This document shows, piece by piece, positions 1-5,784 of a stretch of DNA of 19,864 nucleotides (the stretch's first letter is position 1; the number at the start of each line of letters is the position of its first letter). Below the pieces are notes generated by a model that saw only the letters and a program-made list of their open reading frames with translations, did not search any database and was not told where the DNA came from. The DNA lies in assembly GCA_007125415.1 (NCBI GenBank), contig SLDH01000076.1:1-19864 (forward strand), given 5' to 3'. The position numbers and the translations under genes were made by a program. The stretch is from Roseovarius sp. (GTDB lineage: Bacteria; Pseudomonadota; Alphaproteobacteria; Rhodobacterales; Rhodobacteraceae).

Positions 1-18
1 AGGATTTCTGCTGGCACC

Positions 19-64
19 GTTGCAAGGCGCCCTCCCGGGGGGAGGTCGGGCGCGGCCCGGGCTG
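19..64. repeat. 46-bp G+C-rich structured intergenic repeat, copy A
   Basis: This stretch matches 16693-16738 in the same orientation at 41 of 46 positions, without gaps. It contains a hairpin (CCTCCC-GGG-GGGAGG) flanked by GCGC on both sides, then the palindrome GCCCGGGC. It lies in the 3' flank of the minus-strand dehydratase gene that ends at 198. The second arm of the large hairpin seen beside copy B is absent here, so the similarity stops at about position 64. I infer a dispersed intergenic repeat of this lineage; its function is not visible. Confidence 0.7.
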
Positions 65-197
65 CTGCGCGGCTGTTCCGGGCGATGGGAAACATCGGCG
101 ACCGCCCGCAAAGGGTTCGAAGCGGCCAGTGGGTATCTTGTGTCAGGCGGCGAACACTATGGACCCAGCTCTTAGCGGCTTCCCGATCTCAGACGGT

Positions 198-1178
198 TCA
201 GGACGAGCCAACCGTTGACAGTGCGCGTTCGAAAACGGCACTGTCCACATTGCCGCCGGAGATGGTGCAGACCACCGCATCGCCCGCGATGTCATCACGC
301 CTGAAAAGGGCGGCGGCCAATGCCACGGCCCCGCCCGGCTCAACCACAAGTTTGAGCCGCTCGAACGCGAGCGCCATGGCGCGCAGTGTCTCCTCTTCGC
401 GGATGGCAAGGCCGGGGCTGCAGAGGCGGTGGAGAATGGGAAAGGTGAGCGTGCCGGGGGAGGGGGTCAGGATCGCGTCGCAGATACTGCCCGTTGTGGC
501 GCGATTCGTCTCGATCATGCCTGAGCGCAGCGAGCGGTTCACATCGTCGAACCCTACCGGCTCCACCGGGCGCACGCGAAGCCCGGGCGCATCGGCCTCA
601 AGCGCCAGCGCGATGCCGCTGGTCAGCCCGCCGCCACCGCAACAGACCAGCACATCAGCCTCCCGCACGCCGAACCCTGTCGCCTGCTCTGCGATCTCCA
701 GCCCGCAGGTGCCTTGCCCGGCGATGACCTCCGCGTCATCGAAGGGTTTGACCAGCGTCAGCCTGCGTGCCTCCGTCAATGCCGCCCCCAGCGCCTCGCG
801 GCTCTCGCCGCCTGCCCGGTCATAAAGCACCACCTCCGCCCCGATGGCGCGGGTGTTGTCGATCTTGATGCGCGGGGCGTCGGCCGGCATGATGATGACC
901 GCAGCAACGCCGTATTCGCGCGCCGCCAGCGCAACCCCTTGCGCATGGTTGCCGCTGGAAAAGGCGAGCACTCCTCTTGCCCGGGTCTCGTCATCGAGGG
1001 CCGACAGGGCGGCGCGCGCGCCACGATACTTGAAACTGCCCGTATGCTGCAGGCATTCGGCCTTGATCAGCACCCGGCGCCCCGCGATCTCGTCGAGAAA
1101 GGGGGAGTGCAGCATCGGCGTGCGACGCGCATGGCCCTCGAGGCGCGCGGCGGCGGCCCGAATTCTGTCGATATTCAT
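198..1178 (-). CDS. Threonine/serine dehydratase-like PLP enzyme
   Basis: A 326-residue fold-type II pyridoxal-phosphate enzyme of the threonine/serine dehydratase group, which deaminates hydroxy amino acids to 2-oxo acids. The PLP lysine is K50 in GSFKYRGA. SSGNHAQG at 74-81 is the substrate loop. The glycine run at 181-184 (CCGGGGLTSG) binds the cofactor phosphate, and SGGNVD lies near the C-terminus. There is no C-terminal ACT domain, so it resembles the short catabolic or serine racemase-like forms rather than biosynthetic IlvA. Its ATG overlaps the stop of the upstream hydrolase as ATGA (1175-1178), so the two are probably translationally coupled. Exact substrate (threonine, serine, 3-hydroxyaspartate) cannot be decided from sequence. 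Confidence 0.88.
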   Translation of the reverse strand: MNIDRIRAAAARLEGHARRTPMLHSPFLDEIAGRRVLIKAECLQHTGSFKYRGARAALSALDDETRARGVLAFSSGNHAQGVALAAREYGVAAVIIMPADAPRIKIDNTRAIGAEVVLYDRAGGESREALGAALTEARRLTLVKPFDDAEVIAGQGTCGLEIAEQATGFGVREADVLVCCGGGGLTSGIALALEADAPGLRVRPVEPVGFDDVNRSLRSGMIETNRATTGSICDAILTPSPGTLTFPILHRLCSPGLAIREEETLRAMALAFERLKLVVEPGGAVALAAALFRRDDIAGDAVVCTISGGNVDSAVFERALSTVGSS

Positions 1179-2008
1179 GCCACCCGGGCCAGCAGCGCGC
1201 GAATGGCCCCGAGCGCCTCGGGCTCATCGAGAAAGGGTACATGGCCCCGGTCCGGCACGGTCACCCCGATCATGTCGGGGTGGCGTGCGGCCATCTTCTC
1301 GAAGGTCTCGGCGCTGAGAAGATCCGAATGCGCGCCGCGAATGACCCCGAGCGGCAGATCTTTCAGCCCGTCGAAAAGCTGCCAAAGGTCCGGTGCATCG
1401 CCCACCCCTGCCTGACCGATCAGCGCATCGCGCAGGCGCGCATCATAGCGCAGTCCCACGCCGCCACCGGGCTTTTCATACCACATGAACCCGGCCTGCT
1501 CGCGCCAGCGGCTGAGCGGCACGCCGGGGAAGCTCTGCTCGAACCCGGCCTTGAGCGCCGCTGCCGCCATGTCGAGATCCGCGAAAGGCGGCTCCGCGCC
1601 CACATAATCAATGATCCGTTGCAACCCGTCCTCGTCCACCTCGGGGCCGATATCGTTGAGGATCACCCCGTTGAGCCGTTCCGGCGCCATGACCGACAGC
1701 AGCATGGCGATCAGCCCGCCCCGTGACGTTCCCAGCAGGGTGACCTTTCCGATCCCGAGATGATCCAGCAATTCGATCGCATCGCGCCCCTCGCGGTCGA
1801 TATTGTAAGTCATGTGATCATCGGGCGTGTCCGAGCGCCCCCGCCCGCGATAATCCATGCAGATGATGCGATGGCCCGGAAGATGCGGCCGCAGATAGGT
1901 GAAATCATCGCTGTTGCGCGTGAGGCCGGCAAGACACAGGAGGGCAGGTCCGATGCCTTCATCGGTGAAGTGCAGAAGAAGGCCGTCGGTGGTTTGAAAG
2001 TCAGGCAT
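1175..2008 (-). CDS. Alpha/beta hydrolase
   Basis: A 277-residue single-domain alpha/beta hydrolase. The nucleophile is S95 in GTSRGG, the acid is probably D229 (GAHSDLL) and the histidine is H256 (PDRGHVPF), giving a complete triad. CLAGLTRNSDDF at about 25-36 corresponds to the oxyanion-hole strand, and MDYRGRGRSD at 51-60 is typical of esterase, lactonase or haloperoxidase-like members. No signal peptide is visible, so it is likely cytoplasmic. The ATG at 2006-2008 has no Shine-Dalgarno sequence: the leader carries CCTCC, the opposite polarity. No in-frame alternative start is visible just upstream, so the start is likely but not certain. It is coupled to the dehydratase by a 4-bp overlap. 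Substrate unknown. Confidence 0.87.
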   Translation of the reverse strand: MPDFQTTDGLLLHFTDEGIGPALLCLAGLTRNSDDFTYLRPHLPGHRIICMDYRGRGRSDTPDDHMTYNIDREGRDAIELLDHLGIGKVTLLGTSRGGLIAMLLSVMAPERLNGVILNDIGPEVDEDGLQRIIDYVGAEPPFADLDMAAAALKAGFEQSFPGVPLSRWREQAGFMWYEKPGGGVGLRYDARLRDALIGQAGVGDAPDLWQLFDGLKDLPLGVIRGAHSDLLSAETFEKMAARHPDMIGVTVPDRGHVPFLDEPEALGAIRALLARVA

Positions 2009-2048
2009 AAGGAGGGTTTCGCACTGGCATGGAGGAACGCCCGACAGG

Positions 2049-2091
2049 GATAGCCCGGGACCGTGCAGATCCGAGGCAATCCCGGGCTATC
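2049..2091 (-). terminator. Hairpin directly after the infC stop codon
   Basis: A perfect 12-bp inverted repeat, GATAGCCCGGGA at 2049-2060 and TCCCGGGCTATC at 2080-2091, with a 19-nt loop. It begins at the base next to the infC stop codon (2092-2094). There is no U-tract on either strand, so it may be a terminator of the kind common in G+C-rich bacteria or an mRNA 3' stabiliser. It separates infC from the hydrolase gene 83 bp further on. Confidence 0.6.
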
Positions 2092-2637
2092 TCAGTGATT
2101 GGTGGGGCCGATGATCATGATCATCTGCCTCCCTTCCATCTTGGGCATGTGCTCGACCTTGCCGATCGCCTTGGTGTCTTCGGCCACGCGTTCAAGCAGA
2201 TTGCGCCCGAGATCCTGATGCGCCATCTCGCGCCCGCGAAAACGCAGGGTGATCTTCACCTTGTCGCCATTTTCCAGAAACTTGGTGACATTGCGCATCT
2301 TGACCTCATAGTCATGCGTGTCGGTGTTGGGGCGAAACTTCACCTCCTTCACCTCGATCACCTTCTGCTTCTTGCGTGCTTCGGATTCGCGTTTTTGCTG
2401 TTCGTATTTGTATTTGCCGAAATCCATGATCTTGCAGACCGGCGGGTTGGCATTCGGCGAAATCTCGACAAGGTCCAGACCGGCTTCGAACGCCATTTCA
2501 AGCGCCTCTGCAGGTGTGATCAATCCGACATTCTGGCCATCTGCTCCGATGAGGCGAATTTCACTGGACGTTATGCGGTCATTGATCCGTGGTCCGGTGT
2601 CGCGCGTGGGCGGCGCGTTGTGTGGTCTGCGAGCTAT
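2092..2637 (-). CDS. infC: Translation initiation factor IF-3, AUA start
   Basis: IF-3 binds the 30S subunit, prevents premature 50S joining and proofreads initiator tRNA and start codon. The reading frame shows the typical N-domain ([21 protein letters not shown]), the linker ([21 protein letters not shown]) and the C-domain ([25 protein letters not shown]), ending GPTNH. The first standard-type start codon in frame is TTG at 2521-2523, but that would cut away 38 conserved residues. Reading upstream, a strong AAGGA sits 8 nt before ATA at 2635-2637. Starting there gives 181 residues, beginning (M)ARRPHNAPP, close to the 180 residues of E. coli IF-3. No ATG, GTG or TTG lies between. A non-standard start codon is a known autoregulatory feature of infC (AUU in E. 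coli). Confidence 0.93.
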   Translation of the reverse strand: MARRPHNAPPTRDTGPRINDRITSSEIRLIGADGQNVGLITPAEALEMAFEAGLDLVEISPNANPPVCKIMDFGKYKYEQQKRESEARKKQKVIEVKEVKFRPNTDTHDYEVKMRNVTKFLENGDKVKITLRFRGREMAHQDLGRNLLERVAEDTKAIGKVEHMPKMEGRQMIMIIGPTNH

Positions 2638-2650
2638 GGTTTTTATCCTT
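2632..2650 (-). promoter_or_regulatory. infC ribosome-binding site and AUA start
   Basis: On the minus strand the order is AAGGA, an 8-nt spacer (TAAAAACC), then ATA GCT CGC AGA. The strong Shine-Dalgarno at normal spacing picks out ATA as the start. Another ATA two codons upstream overlaps the spacer and is too close to AAGGA. IF-3 discriminates against such codons, so the arrangement fits feedback control of its own translation. Confidence 0.75.
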
Positions 2651-2660
2651 CGATGGTTCC

Positions 2661-2677
2661 TGCAAATCAGATTTGCA
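2661..2677. promoter_or_regulatory. Perfect 17-bp palindrome upstream of infC
   Basis: TGCAAATC-A-GATTTGCA is an exact 8-bp inverted repeat around one central base. It lies in the 204-bp gap between the divergent genes infC and the acidic membrane protein, 24 bp upstream of the infC start codon. Size and symmetry fit a dimeric helix-turn-helix operator, or a small leader hairpin in the infC mRNA. The cognate regulator is not identifiable. Confidence 0.45.
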
Positions 2678-2796
2678 AGGTAAACGGCACAAGGGTCTGT
2701 TTCAAGCGGGAATATCGGCAGTTCCGAGCCGAAAAACAGGACATTGCCTCTTGTGTCTGTTCAAAACCCGCGCCATTTGATCCATTATTGGGTGCG

Positions 2797-2815
2797 CCAG
2801 GTCAGTGGGACCTGG
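2797..2815 (+). other. Leader hairpin before the acidic membrane protein gene
   Basis: CCAGGTC at 2797-2803 pairs with GACCTGG at 2809-2815 around a 5-nt loop. It ends about 13 nt before the GGGGGA ribosome-binding site of the plus-strand gene starting at 2842. It may be a 5' leader structure; no function is evident. Confidence 0.3.
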
Positions 2816-2841
2816 GCCGGATTTGAACGGGGGACGTTTCG

Positions 2842-3597
2842 ATGAGAAACCTGCTATGGGCTATTGTGGCTGTTGTTGTACTGGTGGGGGGCTACATGCT
2901 GTTCACCGGACAGACGGTCGAGGAGGTGGCGGAATCCGTCACCGGCGCCGCAGACGACACAGCCGAGGCCGCGGATGAGGCGGAAGAGGCCGTTGAGGAT
3001 GTCGTCGAGGAGGCGGTGGAAGAAGCCGCCGATGTTGCCGACGAGGCTGTTGATGCGGCTGATGAGGCGGTGGACGCAGTGACCGACGCTGCCGAAGAGG
3101 CCGCAGAGGACGCCGCAGAGGCGCTTGAAGAGGCCGAAGCTGCCGTTGAGGAAGCCGTGGAGGGTGCCGTCGAGGCGGCAGAAGAAGCCGCAGACAGTGC
3201 CGCTGAAACCGCGACAGAGGCGGCTGAAGGCGTCGGAGAGGCAATCGACGAGGTGATCGAGGATGTGACCGGCGCAGCGGAAGACGCCGACGCGCCCGCG
3301 GCTGATCCCGCCGAGAGCCTGTCGGATGCCACCGACGACGCTGCCGAAGCAGCACCCGAAGCCGCCGACCCGGCGGAGGGTGCCACAGAGAGCGCTGTCG
3401 ATGCGCCCGATGAGGCGACGGCCGAGCTCTTTACCGTGGATGGGTTCGACATGAGTGCGGTCAGCCAGATCATCGAGACTTCCGATCTCGGGTCCGTGCA
3501 GAAAACCGTGCTCATCGAAAACCTGCGCGCCGCGGAGGACAATCCGGAGATGCTCTCGCAGGCACTTTCAGCAGCGCGTGACGCGCTCGGGATGTAA
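2842..3597 (+). CDS. Membrane-anchored Ala/Glu/Asp-rich acidic protein, function unknown
   Basis: A 251-residue protein in three parts. Residues about 4-21 are one hydrophobic segment (LLWAIVAVVVLVGGYMLF), an uncleaved anchor or signal sequence. Residues about 25-194 are a long low-complexity stretch of Ala, Glu, Asp and Val in patterns such as AEEAVEDVVEEA and DEAVDAADEAVDA, expected to form long acidic amphipathic helix, with a Pro/Ser/Thr-rich part after about 150. Residues about 196-251 (from LFTVDGFD, ending AARDALGM) look like a small folded helical domain. No Lys, Arg or His occurs between R2 and K221. The G+C-rich GAGGC-type codon repeats create a long spurious serine-rich frame on the other strand. 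ATG at 2842 follows GGGGGA. It is monocistronic and ends in a strong terminator. I do not recognise a function; a periplasmic spacer or scaffold is conceivable. Confidence 0.85.
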   Translation: MRNLLWAIVAVVVLVGGYMLFTGQTVEEVAESVTGAADDTAEAADEAEEAVEDVVEEAVEEAADVADEAVDAADEAVDAVTDAAEEAAEDAAEALEEAEAAVEEAVEGAVEAAEEAADSAAETATEAAEGVGEAIDEVIEDVTGAAEDADAPAADPAESLSDATDDAAEAAPEAADPAEGATESAVDAPDEATAELFTVDGFDMSAVSQIIETSDLGSVQKTVLIENLRAAEDNPEMLSQALSAARDALGM

Positions 3598-3619
3598 CGG
3601 CCGCAAACAACCGAATGAT

Positions 3620-3657
3620 AAAGCCCGTGCGAGGTCTTCCTTGTGCGGGCTTTCTTT
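3620..3657. terminator. Bidirectional intrinsic terminator
   Basis: AAAGCCCG at 3620-3627 pairs with CGGGCTTT at 3646-3653. The inner bases continue the stem with G-U wobbles to a TCTT loop at 3635-3638, giving about 15 bp. A pyrimidine-rich run (TTTCTTTCTG) follows on the plus strand, and the minus strand exits into TTTATCATT. It serves the convergent genes ending at 3597 (plus) and 3679 (minus). Confidence 0.85.
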
Positions 3658-3678
3658 CTGGTTTCAGGCCGGGGCCGT

Positions 3679-4527
3679 TCAGTCCAGAAAGGCCTTTTCC
3701 ACCACATAGTGGCGCGGATTGGAGTTTGCGCCCTCTTCCAGCCCGTATTCCTCAAGCATTGCCTTGAGTTCCAGGTTGAAGGCCAGATTGCCGCAGATCA
3801 TCGCCCGGTCCGTCTCGGCGCAGAGCGGCTCGACACCGAGGTCGGCAAAAACCGTGCCGTCGCGCATCAGATCGGTGATGCGCCCCATCTTCGGGCTCTG
3901 CTCGCGGGTGGTGGTGGGATAATAGCGCAGCTTTTCGTGAAAGCCCTCGCCGATCAGTTCTTCCAGCAACTCATCCTTGCGGATATTCTCGATCACCTCG
4001 CGGCCATAGGCAAGCTCGCCCACCTCCCGGCAGGTATGGGTGATGATCACCTCGTCATAATCCTCATAGGTCTGCGGATCACGCAGGAGCGAGGCGAAAG
4101 GCGCAAAGCCCGTGCCGGTGGCGAAAAACCAGATCCGCTTGCCCGGCAGCAGGGCATCATGCACCAGCGTGCCCACAGGCTTGGGCCGCAGGATGATCTG
4201 ATCACCGGGCCCGATATGTTGCAACCGCGAGGTGAGGGGCCCATCGGGCACCTTGATCGAGTAGAATTCAAGCTCCTCGTCCCAGGAGGGCGAGGCGATG
4301 GAATAGGCGCGCAGAAGCGGCTTTTCGCGCCCTGTCTTCTCATCGTGCTGCATCAGGCCGATCATGACGAACTCGCCCGAGCGGAACCGCAGCGATGCGG
4401 GCCGTGTAACCCGGAACTAGAACAGTCGATCGGTCCAGTGCCGGACATGGGTGACCGTCTGGGCATCGGGCAGGGTGACGGGCTTTTTGATCGCGGTGGC
4501 TTTGGTCAAGAGAGTGCTTTCATTCAT
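3679..4527 (-). pseudogene. fpr: Ferredoxin/flavodoxin-NADP+ reductase interrupted by an in-frame amber codon
   Basis: The frame encodes a bacterial FAD-dependent ferredoxin/flavodoxin-NADP+ reductase, which exchanges electrons between NADPH and ferredoxin or flavodoxin. After the break it is complete: SGEFVMIGLM, the FAD motif RAYSIAS, the NADP-binding ATGTGFAPFASL, CREVGELAYGRE, CGNLAFN and the C-terminal VVEKAFLD. Reading upstream from M55 (4363-4365) in the same frame gives typical N-terminal sequence back to ATG at 4525-4527, including DAQTVTHVRHWTDRLF and FRVTRPASLRFR. Between these two pieces lies TAG at 4417-4419 (codon 37 of 282), where I recall the family having Ser (DRLFSFRVTRP). 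One base change (TCG to TAG) explains it; no frameshift is needed. Re-initiation at M55 would lose the first strands of the FAD barrel. It may be a true nonsense mutation or a sequencing error. Confidence 0.85.
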
Positions 4528-4538
4528 CATGCATCCAG

Positions 4539-4559
4539 TGTCGGTCAGATAAACCGACA
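4539..4559. promoter_or_regulatory. Inverted repeat upstream of fpr
   Basis: TGTCGGT at 4539-4545 and ACCGACA at 4553-4559 form an exact 7-bp inverted repeat with a 7-nt spacer, about 12 bp before the fpr ATG. It sits just downstream of the promoter-like boxes at 4564-4592, a position suited to an operator or a leader hairpin near the ribosome-binding site. It does not resemble the SoxR box I know from enterobacteria. Confidence 0.4.
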
Positions 4560-4563
4560 TCCC

Positions 4564-4592
4564 TTAGTAATCTTTGATCTGTGTCAGGTGAA
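4564..4592 (-). promoter_or_regulatory. Possible fpr promoter
   Basis: On the minus strand TTCACC (4587-4592) and TACTAA (4564-4569) are 17 bp apart and lie in the 85-bp gap between DUF934 and fpr. The boxes match the sigma-70 consensus only partly. If used, transcription would start within the inverted repeat at 4539-4559, and fpr would have its own promoter rather than depend on the sulfur operon. Confidence 0.3.
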
Positions 4593-4612
4593 GGGGTTGT
4601 CCGAAAATCGCC

Positions 4613-5017
4613 TCAGCCGCGCAGACGAGCCTGATAGTCATGCGCCTGCCAATCGGCACGAAAGAGCCACTGCTCTTCGGGCTGGCGCGCGGCCAGGTCG
4701 GCGCTGATTTCCACTTCGTCGAAGCCTGCGCGTCGCGCCATCGCATATTGATCGGCGATCACATGCCCCCGCGCCCGCAGCCGCCCCTTGTAGCCCATCA
4801 GGCGCAACTGCCGGGCGATGGTGAAGCCGCGCCCATCGGCAAAGCTCGGAAAATCCACGCGGATCAGCGGCGTATCCTCAAGCCTGCCGGCCAGTTCCAG
4901 CGGGTCGTTGCTGGCGGCCAGATCAATGCCGACTCCGGGGCGCGCATCGTTCAGCGCGACGATGGGCGCGGCCCAGTCATCGGGGGCAAAGCCCGTATCG
5001 GTTACGAGAATGGTCAT
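4613..5017 (-). CDS. DUF934 protein of the sulfite reduction cluster
   Basis: A 134-residue protein of the DUF934 family. Its members sit beside cysH and cysI in many proteobacteria, and it is thought to assist sulfite reduction, but the biochemical role is not established. Family-like segments are DDPLELA-type SNDPLELAGRL, VDFPSFADGRGFTIARQLR near the middle, LRARGHVIADQ and GFDEVEI. It has no cysteine, no signal peptide and no membrane segment. ATG at 5015-5017 is preceded by AAAGGAGAG and overlaps the cysH stop as ATGA, so it is translationally coupled to cysH. A longer reading upstream of this ATG would run inside cysH and is not supported. Confidence 0.9.
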   Translation of the reverse strand: MTILVTDTGFAPDDWAAPIVALNDARPGVGIDLAASNDPLELAGRLEDTPLIRVDFPSFADGRGFTIARQLRLMGYKGRLRARGHVIADQYAMARRAGFDEVEISADLAARQPEEQWLFRADWQAHDYQARLRG

Positions 5018-5784
5018 GCGTTCTCTCCTTTGCGGATCACGCGGCCATCCATGAAATGGATGCCGCATTCGCTCTTTTCCTGGCTGCGCCAACGCCCGGC
5101 GCGGGGGGATTCGCCCGGACCTACGGGAGTGGTGCAGGGAATGCACCCGATGGACGGATAGCCGCGCGCCACCAGCGGATGCCGGGGCAGGCGGTTTTCC
5201 TCCATGTAGGTGCGCACGTCCCCTGGCGCCCAATGCGCCAGCGGATTGACCTTCATGCGGCCCGTGCCCGGTTCCTCCTCGAAGAAATCCAGCTGCGTGC
5301 GTGCGCCGCCCTGAAACCGCTTGCGCCCGGTGATCCAGCCGTCAAACCCTTGCAGAGCCCGCTCAAGCGGGGCGGTCTTGCGCAGGGCGCAGCAGGCGTC
5401 GGGCGCGCGCTGGTGCAGGGTGCCATCCGGGTCTTCGCGGTGCAGATCATCGGGGCTGGCGCGGATGACGCGGACGTCGCGCAGCCCCAGCCGCTCGGCC
5501 ACCTCCTGCTGATAAACCAGCGTCTCGGCAAAAAGCATCTGCGTGTCGATGAAGAGCACCGGCGTGTCCCGCCGGATCACCGAGATCATGTGCAACAGCA
5601 CGACCGACTCCGCGCCGAAGCTGGAGACAAGGGCAATCCGTCCCTGCCGCGGCCCGGTGAGCGCGTGGCTGAGCACGGCATTGGCCGAATGCAGCCTGTA
5701 CCACGCGTTGAGATCCGCCACGCCGCTTTCAGGCAGATCAGGCTCCGCCCGGCGGGCACTGCGGTCATTCTGCGGCATGAGCAT
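5014..5784 (-). CDS. cysH: Phosphoadenylyl/adenylyl-sulfate reductase, APS type
   Basis: Reduces activated sulfate (APS or PAPS) to sulfite in assimilatory sulfate reduction. The PAPS-reductase fold is shown by SSFGAESVVLLH (54-65), PVLFIDTQMLF (75-85) and ITGRKRFQGG (151-160). The catalytic cysteine is C240 in SECGIHF. The pairs C131-C132 (DACCALRK) and C214-x-x-C217 (IGCIPCTT) are the [4Fe-4S] ligands typical of APS reductases, so adenylyl sulfate (EC 1.8.4.10) is the likelier substrate than PAPS. Two starts are possible: ATG at 5782-5784, 6 nt after GAGG (used here, 256 residues), or ATG at 5776-5778 (254 residues). It overlaps the end of cysI, and its stop overlaps the DUF934 start. Confidence 0.93.
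   Translation of the reverse strand: MLMPQNDRSARRAEPDLPESGVADLNAWYRLHSANAVLSHALTGPRQGRIALVSSFGAESVVLLHMISVIRRDTPVLFIDTQMLFAETLVYQQEVAERLGLRDVRVIRASPDDLHREDPDGTLHQRAPDACCALRKTAPLERALQGFDGWITGRKRFQGGARTQLDFFEEEPGTGRMKVNPLAHWAPGDVRTYMEENRLPRHPLVARGYPSIGCIPCTTPVGPGESPRAGRWRSQEKSECGIHFMDGRVIRKGENA

Noticed and set aside
2791..2840. tRNA-like GTTCAAATCC on the minus strand
   Set aside because: The flanking bases do not form a T-arm of 5 bp and no acceptor, D or anticodon arm can be drawn.
2892..3755. 287-codon serine/alanine-rich frame on the minus strand
   Set aside because: It is the mirror of the Ala/Glu codon repeats of the plus-strand acidic protein and crosses the terminator; no independent evidence.
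4365..4365. Treating ATG 4363-4365 as the true fpr start, giving an intact 228-residue protein
   Set aside because: Conserved N-terminal FAD-domain sequence lies in frame on both sides of the TAG further upstream, so the short form would be a truncated enzyme.
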